This document shows positions 42,571 to 51,901 of a stretch of DNA of 64,000 nt, in pieces (position 1 is the stretch's first letter; each line of letters opens with the position of its first letter). Source of the stretch: Reichenbachiella sp. 5M10 (lineage in GTDB: Bacteria; Bacteroidota; Bacteroidia; Cytophagales; Cyclobacteriaceae); assembly GCF_002742335.1 (NCBI RefSeq), contig NZ_MDGR01000007.1, positions 4,034,501 through 4,098,500 on the forward strand. The letters are read 5' to 3'. The position numbers and the translations under genes are program-made. A model generated the notes under the pieces. It ran no database searches, had not been told where the DNA came from, and saw nothing but the letters and a program-made list of their open reading frames with translations.

Positions 42571-42595
42571 TACGTACCAAACGACGCACTACGTA
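42571..42595 (+). promoter_or_regulatory. Paired TACGTA boxes upstream of narK2, 13 nt apart
   Basis: TACGTA at 42571-42576 and 42590-42595, with a partial ACG box between them at about one helical turn from each. The second box is 22 nt before the ATG. The spacing differs from the other operators, so binding is less certain here. Confidence 0.42.
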
Positions 42596-42617
42596 GAAAG
42601 ACAAAAGACTTGACGTT

Positions 42618-43985
42618 ATGAAAACAAACACACCTTCACTTGAAAAAGCCACTAAAATCAACCTACTTGATTTTAGTTCCATACAAATGCGAACCTTCCA
42701 CCTCAGTTGGTTGGCCTTCTTCCTATGTTTCTTTGGTTGGTTTGCACACGCACCACTCATGAACTCAACCATTGGTCCAGACATGGATCTAACCAAGGCA
42801 CAAAAGATCACAGCTTTCATCGCATCGGTGGGTATCACAATCATAGCCCGACTTATCATCGGCAACCTCTGTGACAAAATCGGACCACGAAAAAGCTACA
42901 CATATTTATTGACATTCGGAGCGATCGCTGTAGCAGGATCGTCGTTCGCATACAATTGGGAAACTTACCTATTGTCTCGAATGGCCATCGGTGTGATCGG
43001 CGCATCATTTGTGATCACTCAATATCACACGACCAAAATGTTTGCTCCCAATGTTGTAGGAATTGCTAACGCCACCACCGCAGGTTGGGGGAATCTCGGT
43101 GGAGGCGTGACGCAAGCTTTGATGCCCTTGATTGCATCAGGCATGCTTGCCGTAGGCTTGGCCAACTCCGAACTGTCCAAATGGAGGCCTGCGATGTTTG
43201 TCCCTGCCGCCATCATGCTCATCGTGGCTTACCTATACTGGAGATTTACCCAAGACACTCCCAAAGGAAATTTTGCAGACAACCCTTCACTCAAAGCGAC
43301 CAGAGCTGAGGGAGAATCAGGTCTATTCATGACAGCAGTCAAAGACCGCAGAGTATGGATCTTGTTCGCCATATACGGTGCATGCTTTGGGCTTGAGCTC
43401 TTCGTCAACGGACGTGCAGCGACCTACTATCAGACCAAATTTGCCCTCAACGAAACCACCGCAGGAATGATCGCTGCCCTATTTGGGTTGATGAACCTAT
43501 TCGCTCGCTCAATGGGTGGGTGGTTAGGAGATCGTTTCTCCAAAACAGGCGGTCTAGCTGGCCGAGTCAAATGGCTAGTCATGGTACTATTCGTCGAAGG
43601 GTTTGCCTTGATTCTATTCTCTAGAATGGACATGCTTGGTCTCGCCATCGGCACAATGATCCTCTTCTCTCTATTTGTGCAAATGGCCGAAGGAGCCACA
43701 TACTCTGTCGTACCCTTCATCAACAAGAAATCTCTCGGTGCAGTAGCAGGTATAGTAGGTGCTGGAGGCAATGTAGGTGCGGTCATCTACGCACAGTTCC
43801 TACTCAGAAGTGGCGCCACACTCGAAAATAGTTTCATGTACTTTGGTATTGCAGTAGTTGCCATCAGTATGCTCGGTCTAGGCATCAAGTTTAGCCAAGC
43901 CGACGAAGAGGCCGCCGTAGCAGAACAAAAGAAATTGGAAGAGTTCGAGAGAAATTTACAAGCCAAAGAAAAAATAGCCGCTTGA
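42618..43985 (+). CDS. narK: NarK-family nitrate/nitrite transporter (second copy)
   Basis: This 455-residue major-facilitator protein has 12 predicted helices. The first signature region is AGWGNLGGGVTQALMP (about 155-170), the second GIVGAGGNVGAVIY (about 378-391). Positively charged residues RLIIGNLCDKIGPRK in the helix 2-3 loop fit the family. It lacks the beta-rich insert of the first NarK and is only distantly similar to it, closer to the NasA/NrtP-type uptake group. It has its own promoter region with TACGTA boxes and is followed by a terminator. Confidence 0.94.
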   Translation: MKTNTPSLEKATKINLLDFSSIQMRTFHLSWLAFFLCFFGWFAHAPLMNSTIGPDMDLTKAQKITAFIASVGITIIARLIIGNLCDKIGPRKSYTYLLTFGAIAVAGSSFAYNWETYLLSRMAIGVIGASFVITQYHTTKMFAPNVVGIANATTAGWGNLGGGVTQALMPLIASGMLAVGLANSELSKWRPAMFVPAAIMLIVAYLYWRFTQDTPKGNFADNPSLKATRAEGESGLFMTAVKDRRVWILFAIYGACFGLELFVNGRAATYYQTKFALNETTAGMIAALFGLMNLFARSMGGWLGDRFSKTGGLAGRVKWLVMVLFVEGFALILFSRMDMLGLAIGTMILFSLFVQMAEGATYSVVPFINKKSLGAVAGIVGAGGNVGAVIYAQFLLRSGATLENSFMYFGIAVVAISMLGLGIKFSQADEEAAVAEQKKLEEFERNLQAKEKIAA

Positions 43986-44007
43986 AAAAACAGCACATAA
44001 AAACGAT

Positions 44008-44046
44008 AAGCCAGTAGACTCAATGAGAGACTACTGGCTTTTTTGT
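44008..44046 (+). terminator. Terminator of narK2, overlapping the convergent oxidoreductase stop
   Basis: AAGCCAGTAG (44008-44017) pairs with CTACTGGCTT (44031-44040), followed by TTTTG. The 3' arm contains the stop codon of the minus-strand gene. Confidence 0.85.
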
Positions 44047-45152
44047 TCAAAAACCTCTCCATGAGAAAGCCCAATCAGTTTTCGTGCGATCAATCCCTGT
44101 CGCATCAACGCTACCCCTAGTTCGGAAAGTAAGGGGCTACCAAACATCCGCTGAAACTGCCCTCCTGCCCAAAGGCGATAGGCAAACTGTTCATTCCAGA
44201 CCTTTTGATACGCCAACTCGAGCGTACCACGATCTATACTCCCGTTGTTCCAGTGCCTCAAAATCAACCCACTGAGTAGCCATGCCGAACGGATCGCCAT
44301 TGCCATGCCATTGCCACATAGAGGTGTAATCATCCCAGCAGTATCGCCACACATCAAAACATGGCCCCAAATAGCTTCTTTCTTTTCAAATGAGATTTCA
44401 TTGATCACCAAGGGTCTCTCCAACAAGAAATCAGCATTGCGCCATAGCGACGCAAGAAGAGGGTTTTGGTGAAGAACACGCTCCTCCATCGTCGGAATAT
44501 CTACCCCTTTGAGATTGTCTCGATGACTTAGGTAACATAGGTTGTAAGTATCTCCTCCCACACTACTGACACCACAATATCCCTGTCGAAAGTTATGCAA
44601 TGCAATCGAATCCTTGGAATAGTCCGTACGCACATGATACTTGACTGCTAGATAGGGTGATCTGCGATGCATAAACTCCCGTTTCAAATGAGTATCCAAT
44701 TTGGAGCGTTTGCCAAATGCCCCTATCACCAAACGACTCTCAAAGTCACCGTCGCTCGTTTCTACCTCGAAGTACTCCTCGACATAGCGAACATCCCTAA
44801 CGGTCGTACCTTCCATTACTTCCACTCCCGCACTTCTAGCTCTGCCGGCCAAAAACTCGTCGATCATATACCGAGAGATCCCAAAGCCACCCATACCCAA
44901 AGGTTGGCGAGCCACACGACCCTTGACCGATGAGAGTTCAAACCGAGAAATTTGACTAGGCGCTAATCCCTCTGGATACAAGTCATTGGCCCGAAGAAAA
45001 GGAACCACTTCGTTGGAGATATACTCACCACACACCCGATGAAAGGGATAATTCTTCTTCTCAATCAGTAAGACCGAAAGCCCCGCTCTAGACAGCAATA
45101 CGGCATTGATCAAGCCTGCCAAACCTCCTCCTACGATGATGACGTCACGCAT
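44031..45152 (-). CDS. FAD-dependent oxidoreductase, geranylgeranyl-reductase/halogenase-like
   Basis: This 373-residue flavoprotein has an N-terminal dinucleotide fold VGGGLAGLINAVLL (about 7-20), a second flavin motif GHVLMCGDTAGMITPLCGNG (about 280-299), and CGEYIS near 41-46 as in the geranylgeranyl reductase group. Enzymes of this group reduce or oxidise polyene or aromatic compounds, including some linked to pigment formation. No pigment cluster is adjacent, so the substrate is unknown. It is transcribed alone, divergent from the fRMsr gene. Confidence 0.88.
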   Translation of the reverse strand: MRDVIIVGGGLAGLINAVLLSRAGLSVLLIEKKNYPFHRVCGEYISNEVVPFLRANDLYPEGLAPSQISRFELSSVKGRVARQPLGMGGFGISRYMIDEFLAGRARSAGVEVMEGTTVRDVRYVEEYFEVETSDGDFESRLVIGAFGKRSKLDTHLKREFMHRRSPYLAVKYHVRTDYSKDSIALHNFRQGYCGVSSVGGDTYNLCYLSHRDNLKGVDIPTMEERVLHQNPLLASLWRNADFLLERPLVINEISFEKKEAIWGHVLMCGDTAGMITPLCGNGMAMAIRSAWLLSGLILRHWNNGSIDRGTLELAYQKVWNEQFAYRLWAGGQFQRMFGSPLLSELGVALMRQGLIARKLIGLSHGEVFEQKSQ

Positions 45153-45223
45153 GGCTAAATATCAAACAAAATAATCAACAAATCGAAGTACTTCTCGTAA
45201 AATTGCACCAAAACACATCCAAA

Positions 45224-45712
45224 ATGGCAGAAGAACTCACTCTCAACAAGACCCTAGGAAAGGAAGAAACCTACGCGACACTCCTTCCTCAAATCGAAGC
45301 GCTCAACAGTGGAGAAAATGACCTGATTGCCAACCTCGCCAATACCTCCGCTGCGCTCAAAGCAGCATTCGATTTTCTCTGGGTGGGCTTTTATCTGGTG
45401 AAGGAAGATCAATTGGTTCTCGGGCCATTTCAAGGGCCCATCGCCTGTACACGCATCTCCAAAGGCAAAGGAGTGTGCGGCACCTCATGGGAAAAAGCCA
45501 AGACCGTCATCGTAGACGATGTAGCTCTATTTCCTGGCCATATCGCCTGCAGTTCATCCTCCAAATCAGAGATAGTCGTCCCATTGTTCGTGGCAGATCA
45601 GGTCATCGGCGTGCTGGATATCGATAGTGACGCAACAGATAGTTTTGACGAAATCGACCAATCCTACCTCGAAAAACTCGCAAAAATGCTTACCCAAAAC
45701 CTTCATCATTAA
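45224..45712 (+). CDS. Free methionine-(R)-sulfoxide reductase, GAF-domain
   Basis: This 162-residue single GAF-domain enzyme reduces free methionine-R-sulfoxide and helps against oxidative damage. The three cysteines of the family are at 75, 85 and 109 (ACTRIS, GVCGTSW, HIACSS), with the same spacing as in the E. coli enzyme. VLDIDSD near 130-136 is the conserved metal/substrate edge. I start it at MAEELTLN; a TTG 21 nt upstream is less likely. Confidence 0.94.
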   Translation: MAEELTLNKTLGKEETYATLLPQIEALNSGENDLIANLANTSAALKAAFDFLWVGFYLVKEDQLVLGPFQGPIACTRISKGKGVCGTSWEKAKTVIVDDVALFPGHIACSSSSKSEIVVPLFVADQVIGVLDIDSDATDSFDEIDQSYLEKLAKMLTQNLHH

Positions 45713-45715
45713 TCA

Positions 45716-46627
45716 CTAGTCTCCAGCCATTTTCTCCCCTACTTTTTCCTTGATGCCATAAAACTCGTAGTGCAATTCCGTGCCGTCTTTTTCATCCAGC
45801 CTGAAATCATCACTACGCGCATCATACAGCACTTCGTAAAACCGATCTCTCAACCCTCCCGACACGAGAATTTCCGTCTGGATTGATCCATCATACAACA
45901 AAAGCTTCGTCGGATAATTGATCGGCAAATGCAACTGGATGAAGTCGTTGATATACAACTCGTGATACCTCCCGCTCTGTCTAATTTTGATTCTTTTCTT
46001 CGTTTTCTGAAAACGCGTCCGATACAAATATATCGTACCTCTCACCGTCTCATCTGTCAAGGTCTGCACGGTATAGTTACGTTCATTGTAGTACGCAATC
46101 ACCTTCTCGATTTCTCTCGGACGATATTTAAAAGTCGCTGCCTGCACATAGGCAAGTGATTCCTCATCATCCGCCACCAACTCCACGAATCGCTCCAATT
46201 TGACCGCATGCTCTCTTTGATTGTCCTTGCCGTCGTACACACATGCGAATTGGCCCGCCCTCTCCACATACATTCTATAACCCGACTGGTCGTCGACATA
46301 GAGAGTGAGTTCTCCTACTTCGTGGCGCTCCGCAAACACATACCCCTCCACTTCTTCGGGTTGGATCAAAAAATAGGTCTCCTCCTTGAGCGCTTGACTA
46401 TACCCCAAAATAGAATCCGGAGGATACAATTCCCATCGCTGTTCCTCATAGTCCTTGACCTCTACTGCATCATCATACAATGACATCCTTGTAAAAGGCA
46501 CACGCCTACCACTGTGTAGCACAAGGGTATCTTGTGCATACCCCACTGTGGCACTCACCAATACCCAAATCCATAGTATGATTTTGAACCATCGAACCGT
46601 TACATTACCTTGACCAACAAGTTGCAT
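45716..46627 (-). CDS. Hypothetical secreted protein, 303 residues
   Basis: A signal-like hydrophobic stretch (FKIILWIWVLVSATVGYAQ, about 14-32) precedes a mainly beta protein with alternating charged strands and two possible repeats of a short barrel (LVLHSGRRVPFTRMSLYDDAV and ITLYVDDQSGYRMYV-like). I do not recognise a family. It ends just 3 nt from the convergent fRMsr gene. Similar proteins in Bacteroidota are annotated only as hypothetical. A role in the envelope is all the signal peptide supports. Confidence 0.75.
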   Translation of the reverse strand: MQLVGQGNVTVRWFKIILWIWVLVSATVGYAQDTLVLHSGRRVPFTRMSLYDDAVEVKDYEEQRWELYPPDSILGYSQALKEETYFLIQPEEVEGYVFAERHEVGELTLYVDDQSGYRMYVERAGQFACVYDGKDNQREHAVKLERFVELVADDEESLAYVQAATFKYRPREIEKVIAYYNERNYTVQTLTDETVRGTIYLYRTRFQKTKKRIKIRQSGRYHELYINDFIQLHLPINYPTKLLLYDGSIQTEILVSGGLRDRFYEVLYDARSDDFRLDEKDGTELHYEFYGIKEKVGEKMAGD

Positions 46628-46721
46628 TTTTGGCTTCCTTTCTCTTTGTAGTTGACAAACCTGTCTTCACATTCCAACCCTTTGCAATGAAACGGTGTCT
46701 TATCCAAAAACCCTCATTCCT

Positions 46722-47135
46722 ATGAAAAAAATATTATTCATTGCCTGCCTCACTACCCTGTTTTCGTGCAAAGAAGAGAGCCAAGAAACTCCAAACCACT
46801 CCAGATTAGCTGGAGACTGGCAGCTCACCGAACGACTCGCCGACCCTGGTGACGGGAGCGGGACATTCCAACCCACTAGCCAATATCTGATTCTACACAT
46901 AGACACGGATGACACCTACTCACTCGAAGGTTCACTCTGCTCCTTTGGTGATTTCAACACCAAAAGCACTGGCACCTTTCGCGCAGAAGAGCTAAAAATC
47001 TATCCTGATGATTGTCCAGAGACTAGCATTGTCCCAGATTACGGTTTGCCCTATACTCTCGAAGGCAACCAACTGACCATCTATCTCCTATGCATCGAGG
47101 GCTGTGGCTACAGGTTTGAAAAACTATCTTCGTAA
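46722..47135 (+). CDS. Small lipocalin-like lipoprotein
   Basis: This 137-residue lipoprotein starts at MKKILFIACL, with lipobox FSC (Cys17). A GTG start 27 nt upstream would spoil the signal. After the lipobox the pattern LAGDWQLTERL followed by alternating beta strands and two late cysteines matches the lipocalin-like family common in Bacteroidota. Ligand unknown. It lies between a divergent secreted-protein gene and the haemolysin III gene. Confidence 0.8.
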   Translation: MKKILFIACLTTLFSCKEESQETPNHSRLAGDWQLTERLADPGDGSGTFQPTSQYLILHIDTDDTYSLEGSLCSFGDFNTKSTGTFRAEELKIYPDDCPETSIVPDYGLPYTLEGNQLTIYLLCIEGCGYRFEKLSS

Positions 47136-47223
47136 AGCACTGGCCTTGCTAAAGAAATGACAGGTCAGCACAAAATTCCCAGTCAAGCATCGACTCTTTT
47201 GTTGACTTTCCGTATTTACCCTC

Positions 47224-47877
47224 ATGGGTAAAAGAATAGGAAAAAACCAGACGCTCGGTGAAGAAATATCCAATGCCATCACACATGGCATCACCGCATT
47301 GACCGCCATCGGAGGGCTCATCGTACTCATCGTCATGGCTGTACAGAGCGATCAAAAGTGGAGCTTGTTTAGCGCCCTATTTTATGGTAGTAGCTTGGTA
47401 CTACTCTACACCTTTTCGACATTCTACCACAGTCTCACACACAAGACAGCCAAGCGTGTCTTCAACATCCTCGATCACTGCGGGATATTCCTGTTGATCG
47501 CAGGGACCTACACTCCCGTACTGCTGATCACCATAGGAGGGGTCACCGGTTGGACTTTTTTTGCGATTCAGTGGGGGATGGCTCTGATCGGTATCCTGCT
47601 CAAAATCTTCTTTACAGGAAAATACAACACCCTATCTACAGCGCTCTATGCCTTCATGGGCTGGATCGTTGTATTTAAGATCAACTTGGTCAAGTCCCTA
47701 CTTCCAGAGCCTGCTTTCTGGCTACTCGCTGCAGGGGGATTTTCTTATACCATCGGAATTGTCTTTTACATCATAGATTACCGCATGAAATATGCGCATT
47801 TCATTTGGCACCTATTCGTCATGACAGGCACCGTCCTGCACTTCATCATGATGGTCATGTATATCTTCAAGACATAG
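47224..47877 (+). CDS. Haemolysin III / PAQR-type membrane protein
   Basis: This 217-residue seven-helix protein of the HlyIII/YqfA group has the conserved early ISNAITHGITA, TFYHSLTH, the DHCGIFLLIAGTYTP motif and the late WHLFVMTGTVLHF. The His and Asp residues of these motifs form the metal site of the PAQR family. In bacteria the function is not settled; membrane-lipid homeostasis is proposed. It is convergent with lgt. Confidence 0.93.
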   Translation: MGKRIGKNQTLGEEISNAITHGITALTAIGGLIVLIVMAVQSDQKWSLFSALFYGSSLVLLYTFSTFYHSLTHKTAKRVFNILDHCGIFLLIAGTYTPVLLITIGGVTGWTFFAIQWGMALIGILLKIFFTGKYNTLSTALYAFMGWIVVFKINLVKSLLPEPAFWLLAAGGFSYTIGIVFYIIDYRMKYAHFIWHLFVMTGTVLHFIMMVMYIFKT

Positions 47878-47878
47878 T

Positions 47879-47893
47879 GAGGTTTGAAACCTC
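47879..47893. terminator. Possible short hairpin between the haemolysin III gene and lgt
   Basis: GAGGTTTGAAACCTC is a perfect palindrome around one base, just after the stop codon, followed 16 nt later by TTTCTTTTT. It may end the plus-strand transcript; the stem is short. Confidence 0.35.
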
Positions 47894-47900
47894 TCTATGC

Positions 47901-48998
47901 CTATTTCTTTTTGGCTGTAAAGCCCCAAGACCTGACCAGCACAACTACTCCGATGAGGAACATAGGTATGCTCAGCCATTGACCCATATTAAGTGGAATA
48001 GTAGCTTCCCATGCTTCTTGATTCTCTTTGAAAAACTCAACGGAGAATCGCTCCGACCACAACATTACCATGAATAGCCCAAACAAGAAGCCTGTCTTGA
48101 TCTGCGTCCTATGGTGGTACCAAATATGTGACAGTACCAAGAACATCAAAAGACACGCGATCGCCTCATAGAGCTGCCCTGGATGCCTAGGAATCGCGAG
48201 TACGGCGACTTTGGCATGCTGCACACCACGCAACTCGTACGTTTCGTAATGCACCGTTTGATTGGCGGGTAGAGCTATGTGCTCCCCTACTTGATGATAC
48301 CGAGCGATGGCACGTGGTATTGTCGTCTCAAAAAACAACTGGGCATTGTTGGCATCCAGTTCAATCCCCCGCTTGTAGGTCAACTTTATCGTCATAGGTA
48401 TATATCCTGGCTGACTACTTACAATCTCGCCTCCTTCTTCGAAGCTCACGTCCTCAATCCGTGAGTCTATACTCGTAAACATATCCTCGACACTACGCGC
48501 AAAGACAATACCCCGGTCTGAGCCTGTCGGCAAACCGATGATTTCAGAATTCATGAAGTTGCCAATACGTATACAAGCCCCTACAAGCACCGTCACAATG
48601 GCAACACGATCCAAGATCCAAAGATAACTTTGGTCTCCGTGCTTGCGACTGTATAGGTAGAGCGCCACCAACATACCTATCGCTCCTCCGTGACTAGCCA
48701 GTCCACCTTCCCATATTTTAATGATTTCGAAGGGATTGGTCAAGTAGTAGCCCGGGTTGTAAAACAGACAATGTCCCAGTCTGGCCCCCACGACTACTGC
48801 AATCACCAGATACATAGTCAACTGATCCACATCCTTGACGTTCTTGTTTTCAGATTTGAAAATCCAATACATCACCTGCTGCGCGAGGATAAACCCTAAG
48901 GCAAACATCAGCCCGTACCATCGGACAGGGTGTCCCAAACCAGGAATAGTGAAAATGTCCGGACTTGGACTCCAAATAATCATCTCTAATACTGTCAT
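47901..48998 (-). CDS. lgt: Prolipoprotein diacylglyceryl transferase with a long insert
   Basis: This 365-residue membrane enzyme transfers diacylglycerol to the lipobox cysteine of prolipoproteins. Active-site landmarks are His103 (SHGGAIG), Arg144 with GNFMNSE (146-152), and Arg271 in RHPGQLYE. Ordinary Lgt proteins are about 270-300 residues; here about 80-100 residues (roughly 170-268) are inserted in the periplasmic head between GNFMNSE and RHPGQLYE. Lipoproteins are abundant in this window, so it should be active. It is 6 nt downstream of trkH. Confidence 0.95.
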   Translation of the reverse strand: MTVLEMIIWSPSPDIFTIPGLGHPVRWYGLMFALGFILAQQVMYWIFKSENKNVKDVDQLTMYLVIAVVVGARLGHCLFYNPGYYLTNPFEIIKIWEGGLASHGGAIGMLVALYLYSRKHGDQSYLWILDRVAIVTVLVGACIRIGNFMNSEIIGLPTGSDRGIVFARSVEDMFTSIDSRIEDVSFEEGGEIVSSQPGYIPMTIKLTYKRGIELDANNAQLFFETTIPRAIARYHQVGEHIALPANQTVHYETYELRGVQHAKVAVLAIPRHPGQLYEAIACLLMFLVLSHIWYHHRTQIKTGFLFGLFMVMLWSERFSVEFFKENQEAWEATIPLNMGQWLSIPMFLIGVVVLVRSWGFTAKKK

Positions 48999-49004
48999 GT
49001 TTCT

Positions 49005-50462
49005 TTATACTTTGCGCCAAAAATAAGGCGTGAACAAAATCAATACGGTAAATAACTCCAATCGTCCCAGCAACATCAGCATACATAGCACCCACTTGCC
49101 CAAAGTAGGCAGGTTACCAAAATGATCTACAGGTCCTACATCTCCCAACCCGGGACCGATGTTGCCCAGTGAGGTTGCCACCGAACTAATGGCCGTCATG
49201 AAATCCACACCAATCCATGCCATCAGCATAGAGCCCAAGGCAAAAATGCTCACATAGATCATGATAAAGGCCAGAATATTGAAGGTAATGTCTTTTTGTA
49301 CCGCTTTGCCGTTGAACCGAACTGGTAAAATCGCCGAAGGATGTAGCTGCCTATTGAGTTCCAGCACACTGTTTTTGACTAAAATCAGATGTCTAACAAT
49401 CTTGACCCCACCAGCAGTACTCCCTGCACTAGCCCCCACAAACATCAGGACAAACAGCAGCAATATCACTTCGTAGGGCCACTGCGTATAGTCCGCCGTG
49501 ACGTACCCTGTAGTCGTCACTATAGACACAACCTGAAACAACCCATCACGAAAAGAAACCTCTAAAGGCGTCCCCATCGTCTTGTATATCCCAATACTCG
49601 TCAATGTAGCTGCCAAAACAGTCAGCAAAGCATAAGACCGAAACTCTTCGTTTTTGAGTACTACACCCAACCGACCATGCAAGGCGAAATAGGTCATGGT
49701 GAAATTCGTCCCTGCCAAAAACATGAACACAATGATCACATACTGTATATAGGGAGAAGTATAATAGGCCACACTTGCGTTTTTAGTCGAAAATCCACCA
49801 GTCGCCATGGTGGTCAAGGCATGGTTAAGCGCGTCATAAAAAGTCATCCCTCCCGCCCATAGCAGGACCATTTCCGTCAAGGTCAACGTGACATAAATGA
49901 GCCATAGCCTCTTGGCCGTCTCTGTAATTCGTGGTTTTAGTTTGTCTGGAGATATCCCCGGGGCCTCTGCCACGAAAAGCTGCATACCCCCAATACCAAG
50001 AAGTGGCAAAATCGCTACAGCCAACACGATAATCCCCATGCCTCCGATCCACTGCGTCAAGCTCCTCCAAAACAAAATACCCTTGTCTAGACTCTCAATG
50101 TCAGTCAATATAGTCGCTCCCGTCGTGGTAAATCCAGATATCGTCTCAAAAAAAGCATCCGTAAAATCAGGAATCGAACCGCTAAGAAGGTAAGGCAAAG
50201 TCCCAAAGAGAGACATCGTCACCCAACCCAATGTCACGATCAAATATCCATCCTTTTTCTTGAGTTCTTTGGACCTATTTTTTCGCGAAAGCGCAAAAAT
50301 CAAATAGCCGATCACCATCGCTGAGAGGCCAGAAACTAGTAGTGCTTGAAAATCTTCTCCTCCAAAATAGAGACTGAATGGAATACAGGTCATCATGAAG
50401 GCGCCGTTGAGTAGGATCAGCAGGCCCAGGACATTGAGGATGACTTTGTAGTTGAATTTCAT
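49005..50462 (-). CDS. trkH: Potassium uptake protein TrkH (Trk/Ktr membrane subunit)
   Basis: This 485-residue K+ channel-like subunit has four selectivity-filter loops: SGFTTTGATIL, TTMATGGFST, VTTTGYVTAD and SLGNIGPGLG. It works with the TrkA ring that gates it. The start codon overlaps the trkA stop by 4 nt (ATGA), so the two are co-translated. It ends close to lgt, which may share the transcript. Confidence 0.97.
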   Translation of the reverse strand: MKFNYKVILNVLGLLILLNGAFMMTCIPFSLYFGGEDFQALLVSGLSAMVIGYLIFALSRKNRSKELKKKDGYLIVTLGWVTMSLFGTLPYLLSGSIPDFTDAFFETISGFTTTGATILTDIESLDKGILFWRSLTQWIGGMGIIVLAVAILPLLGIGGMQLFVAEAPGISPDKLKPRITETAKRLWLIYVTLTLTEMVLLWAGGMTFYDALNHALTTMATGGFSTKNASVAYYTSPYIQYVIIVFMFLAGTNFTMTYFALHGRLGVVLKNEEFRSYALLTVLAATLTSIGIYKTMGTPLEVSFRDGLFQVVSIVTTTGYVTADYTQWPYEVILLLFVLMFVGASAGSTAGGVKIVRHLILVKNSVLELNRQLHPSAILPVRFNGKAVQKDITFNILAFIMIYVSIFALGSMLMAWIGVDFMTAISSVATSLGNIGPGLGDVGPVDHFGNLPTLGKWVLCMLMLLGRLELFTVLILFTPYFWRKV

Positions 50463-51799
50463 TTAAAATAACTTTCGACCTTGCGGATACACTCGGGTTT
50501 GGACAATACCACCACGCGATCTTTGGGCTCAAACATGAAATTACCCCTAGCTGTGATTCCCTTTCCTCCGCGTATGACTCCTCCTATCAGTGCTGACTGT
50601 GGAAAATCCAAGTTGCGAAGCTCCGCGTCAAGAATCTTGGACCCCTCTTTGACTTCAAACTCCACTATCTCCGCATCCACACCATGGATGGTCGTCAAGT
50701 TGAGCACCTGACCCTTGCGAATGTACCGGAAGATGAAACTCGCCGCAATCAGTTTTTTGTTGATCATCGTATCCACACCGATATTTTGTGACAGATGGAT
50801 ATAGTCCATGTTTTCTACAAGTGAAATCGTCTTAGGCACATTGTGATTTTTGGCGACCAAAGACGAAATCATGTTGGTCTCTGAGTTGCCCGTCACCGCG
50901 ATAAACGCATCCATGTCGTCAATTCCCTCTTCTTTGAGCAGCTCTACATCACGACCATCTCCATTGATGATCATGGTGTTGGGCAAAGTGTCGGCAAGTT
51001 CAAAGCACTTGTCTCTATCCTGCTCGATGAGTTTGATGTTGTACTTTTTGCTGAGTTGCCGCGCTGCTTGTATCCCAATTTTACTCCCCCCTAAGATCAT
51101 CAGGTTCTTGATCGATTCACGCTGTTTGCCTGCCAAGTCCAACACACGCTCCACACCATTGGGCTGACAGATGAAGTAGGCATGGTCGTTGAGCATGAAC
51201 TTGTTGTCTCCGTGAGGAATGATCGTCTCCTCTCCGCGCAAGATAGCCACAGTAATGAACGAATACTCTGGGTTAAGATAAGCCGTCTCTACTAGGGTTT
51301 TGTCTTTGAGTTCTGACTCTTCGTCGATCGATATCCCCACCAGCGAAAGAACTCCTTTTTCGAAATCAAAGGTGTCTGTCAAGGCACTTTCCTTGAGTAG
51401 TCTCTTGATCTCCTTGGCAGCTAAGGACTCTGGAGAGATGACCTCATCGATTCCAATGTCCTTGAGGTCCAAAATGTCTTTTCGTTGAATATATTCCGTG
51501 TTGGAAACCCGGGCGATGGTCTTTTTTGCCCCTAGGTGCTTGCCTATGATAGAAGTCGAAATATTGGTTGTTTCTGACTCAGTCACAGCGATCAGTAGAT
51601 CAGCCTTTGAGATTTGTGCCTCTTCAAGTACACGGTACGACGTAGAGTTCCCTTTGGTGGTATGTACATCCAAGTGATTGGAGATGTACTGAAGTCTATC
51701 ATCATCCATATCGATGATATTGATGTCGTGTGCCTCATAGGCCAATAACTTAGCCAAATGAAACCCGACATCTCCTGCTCCTGCAATTATTATTCTCAT
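50459..51799 (-). CDS. trkA: Trk potassium uptake regulatory protein TrkA
   Basis: This 446-residue cytoplasmic protein has two RCK repeats, each with an N-domain that binds NAD(H) or ATP (AGAGDVGFHLAKLL near 6-19 and GGSKIGIQAARQL near 235) and a C-domain. It gates TrkH in response to nucleotides. First gene of the trkA-trkH-lgt run. Confidence 0.97.
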   Translation of the reverse strand: MRIIIAGAGDVGFHLAKLLAYEAHDINIIDMDDDRLQYISNHLDVHTTKGNSTSYRVLEEAQISKADLLIAVTESETTNISTSIIGKHLGAKKTIARVSNTEYIQRKDILDLKDIGIDEVISPESLAAKEIKRLLKESALTDTFDFEKGVLSLVGISIDEESELKDKTLVETAYLNPEYSFITVAILRGEETIIPHGDNKFMLNDHAYFICQPNGVERVLDLAGKQRESIKNLMILGGSKIGIQAARQLSKKYNIKLIEQDRDKCFELADTLPNTMIINGDGRDVELLKEEGIDDMDAFIAVTGNSETNMISSLVAKNHNVPKTISLVENMDYIHLSQNIGVDTMINKKLIAASFIFRYIRKGQVLNLTTIHGVDAEIVEFEVKEGSKILDAELRNLDFPQSALIGGVIRGGKGITARGNFMFEPKDRVVVLSKPECIRKVESYFK

Positions 51800-51901
51800 T
51801 GAGTTCTAATAAGTATCGATCGCCTCTGACAAATATAATACATCCATCTAGGCGGTGACACCCTATCAGCTTTTAGTTGAATCATCAAAAGTGCGAAAAA
51901 A

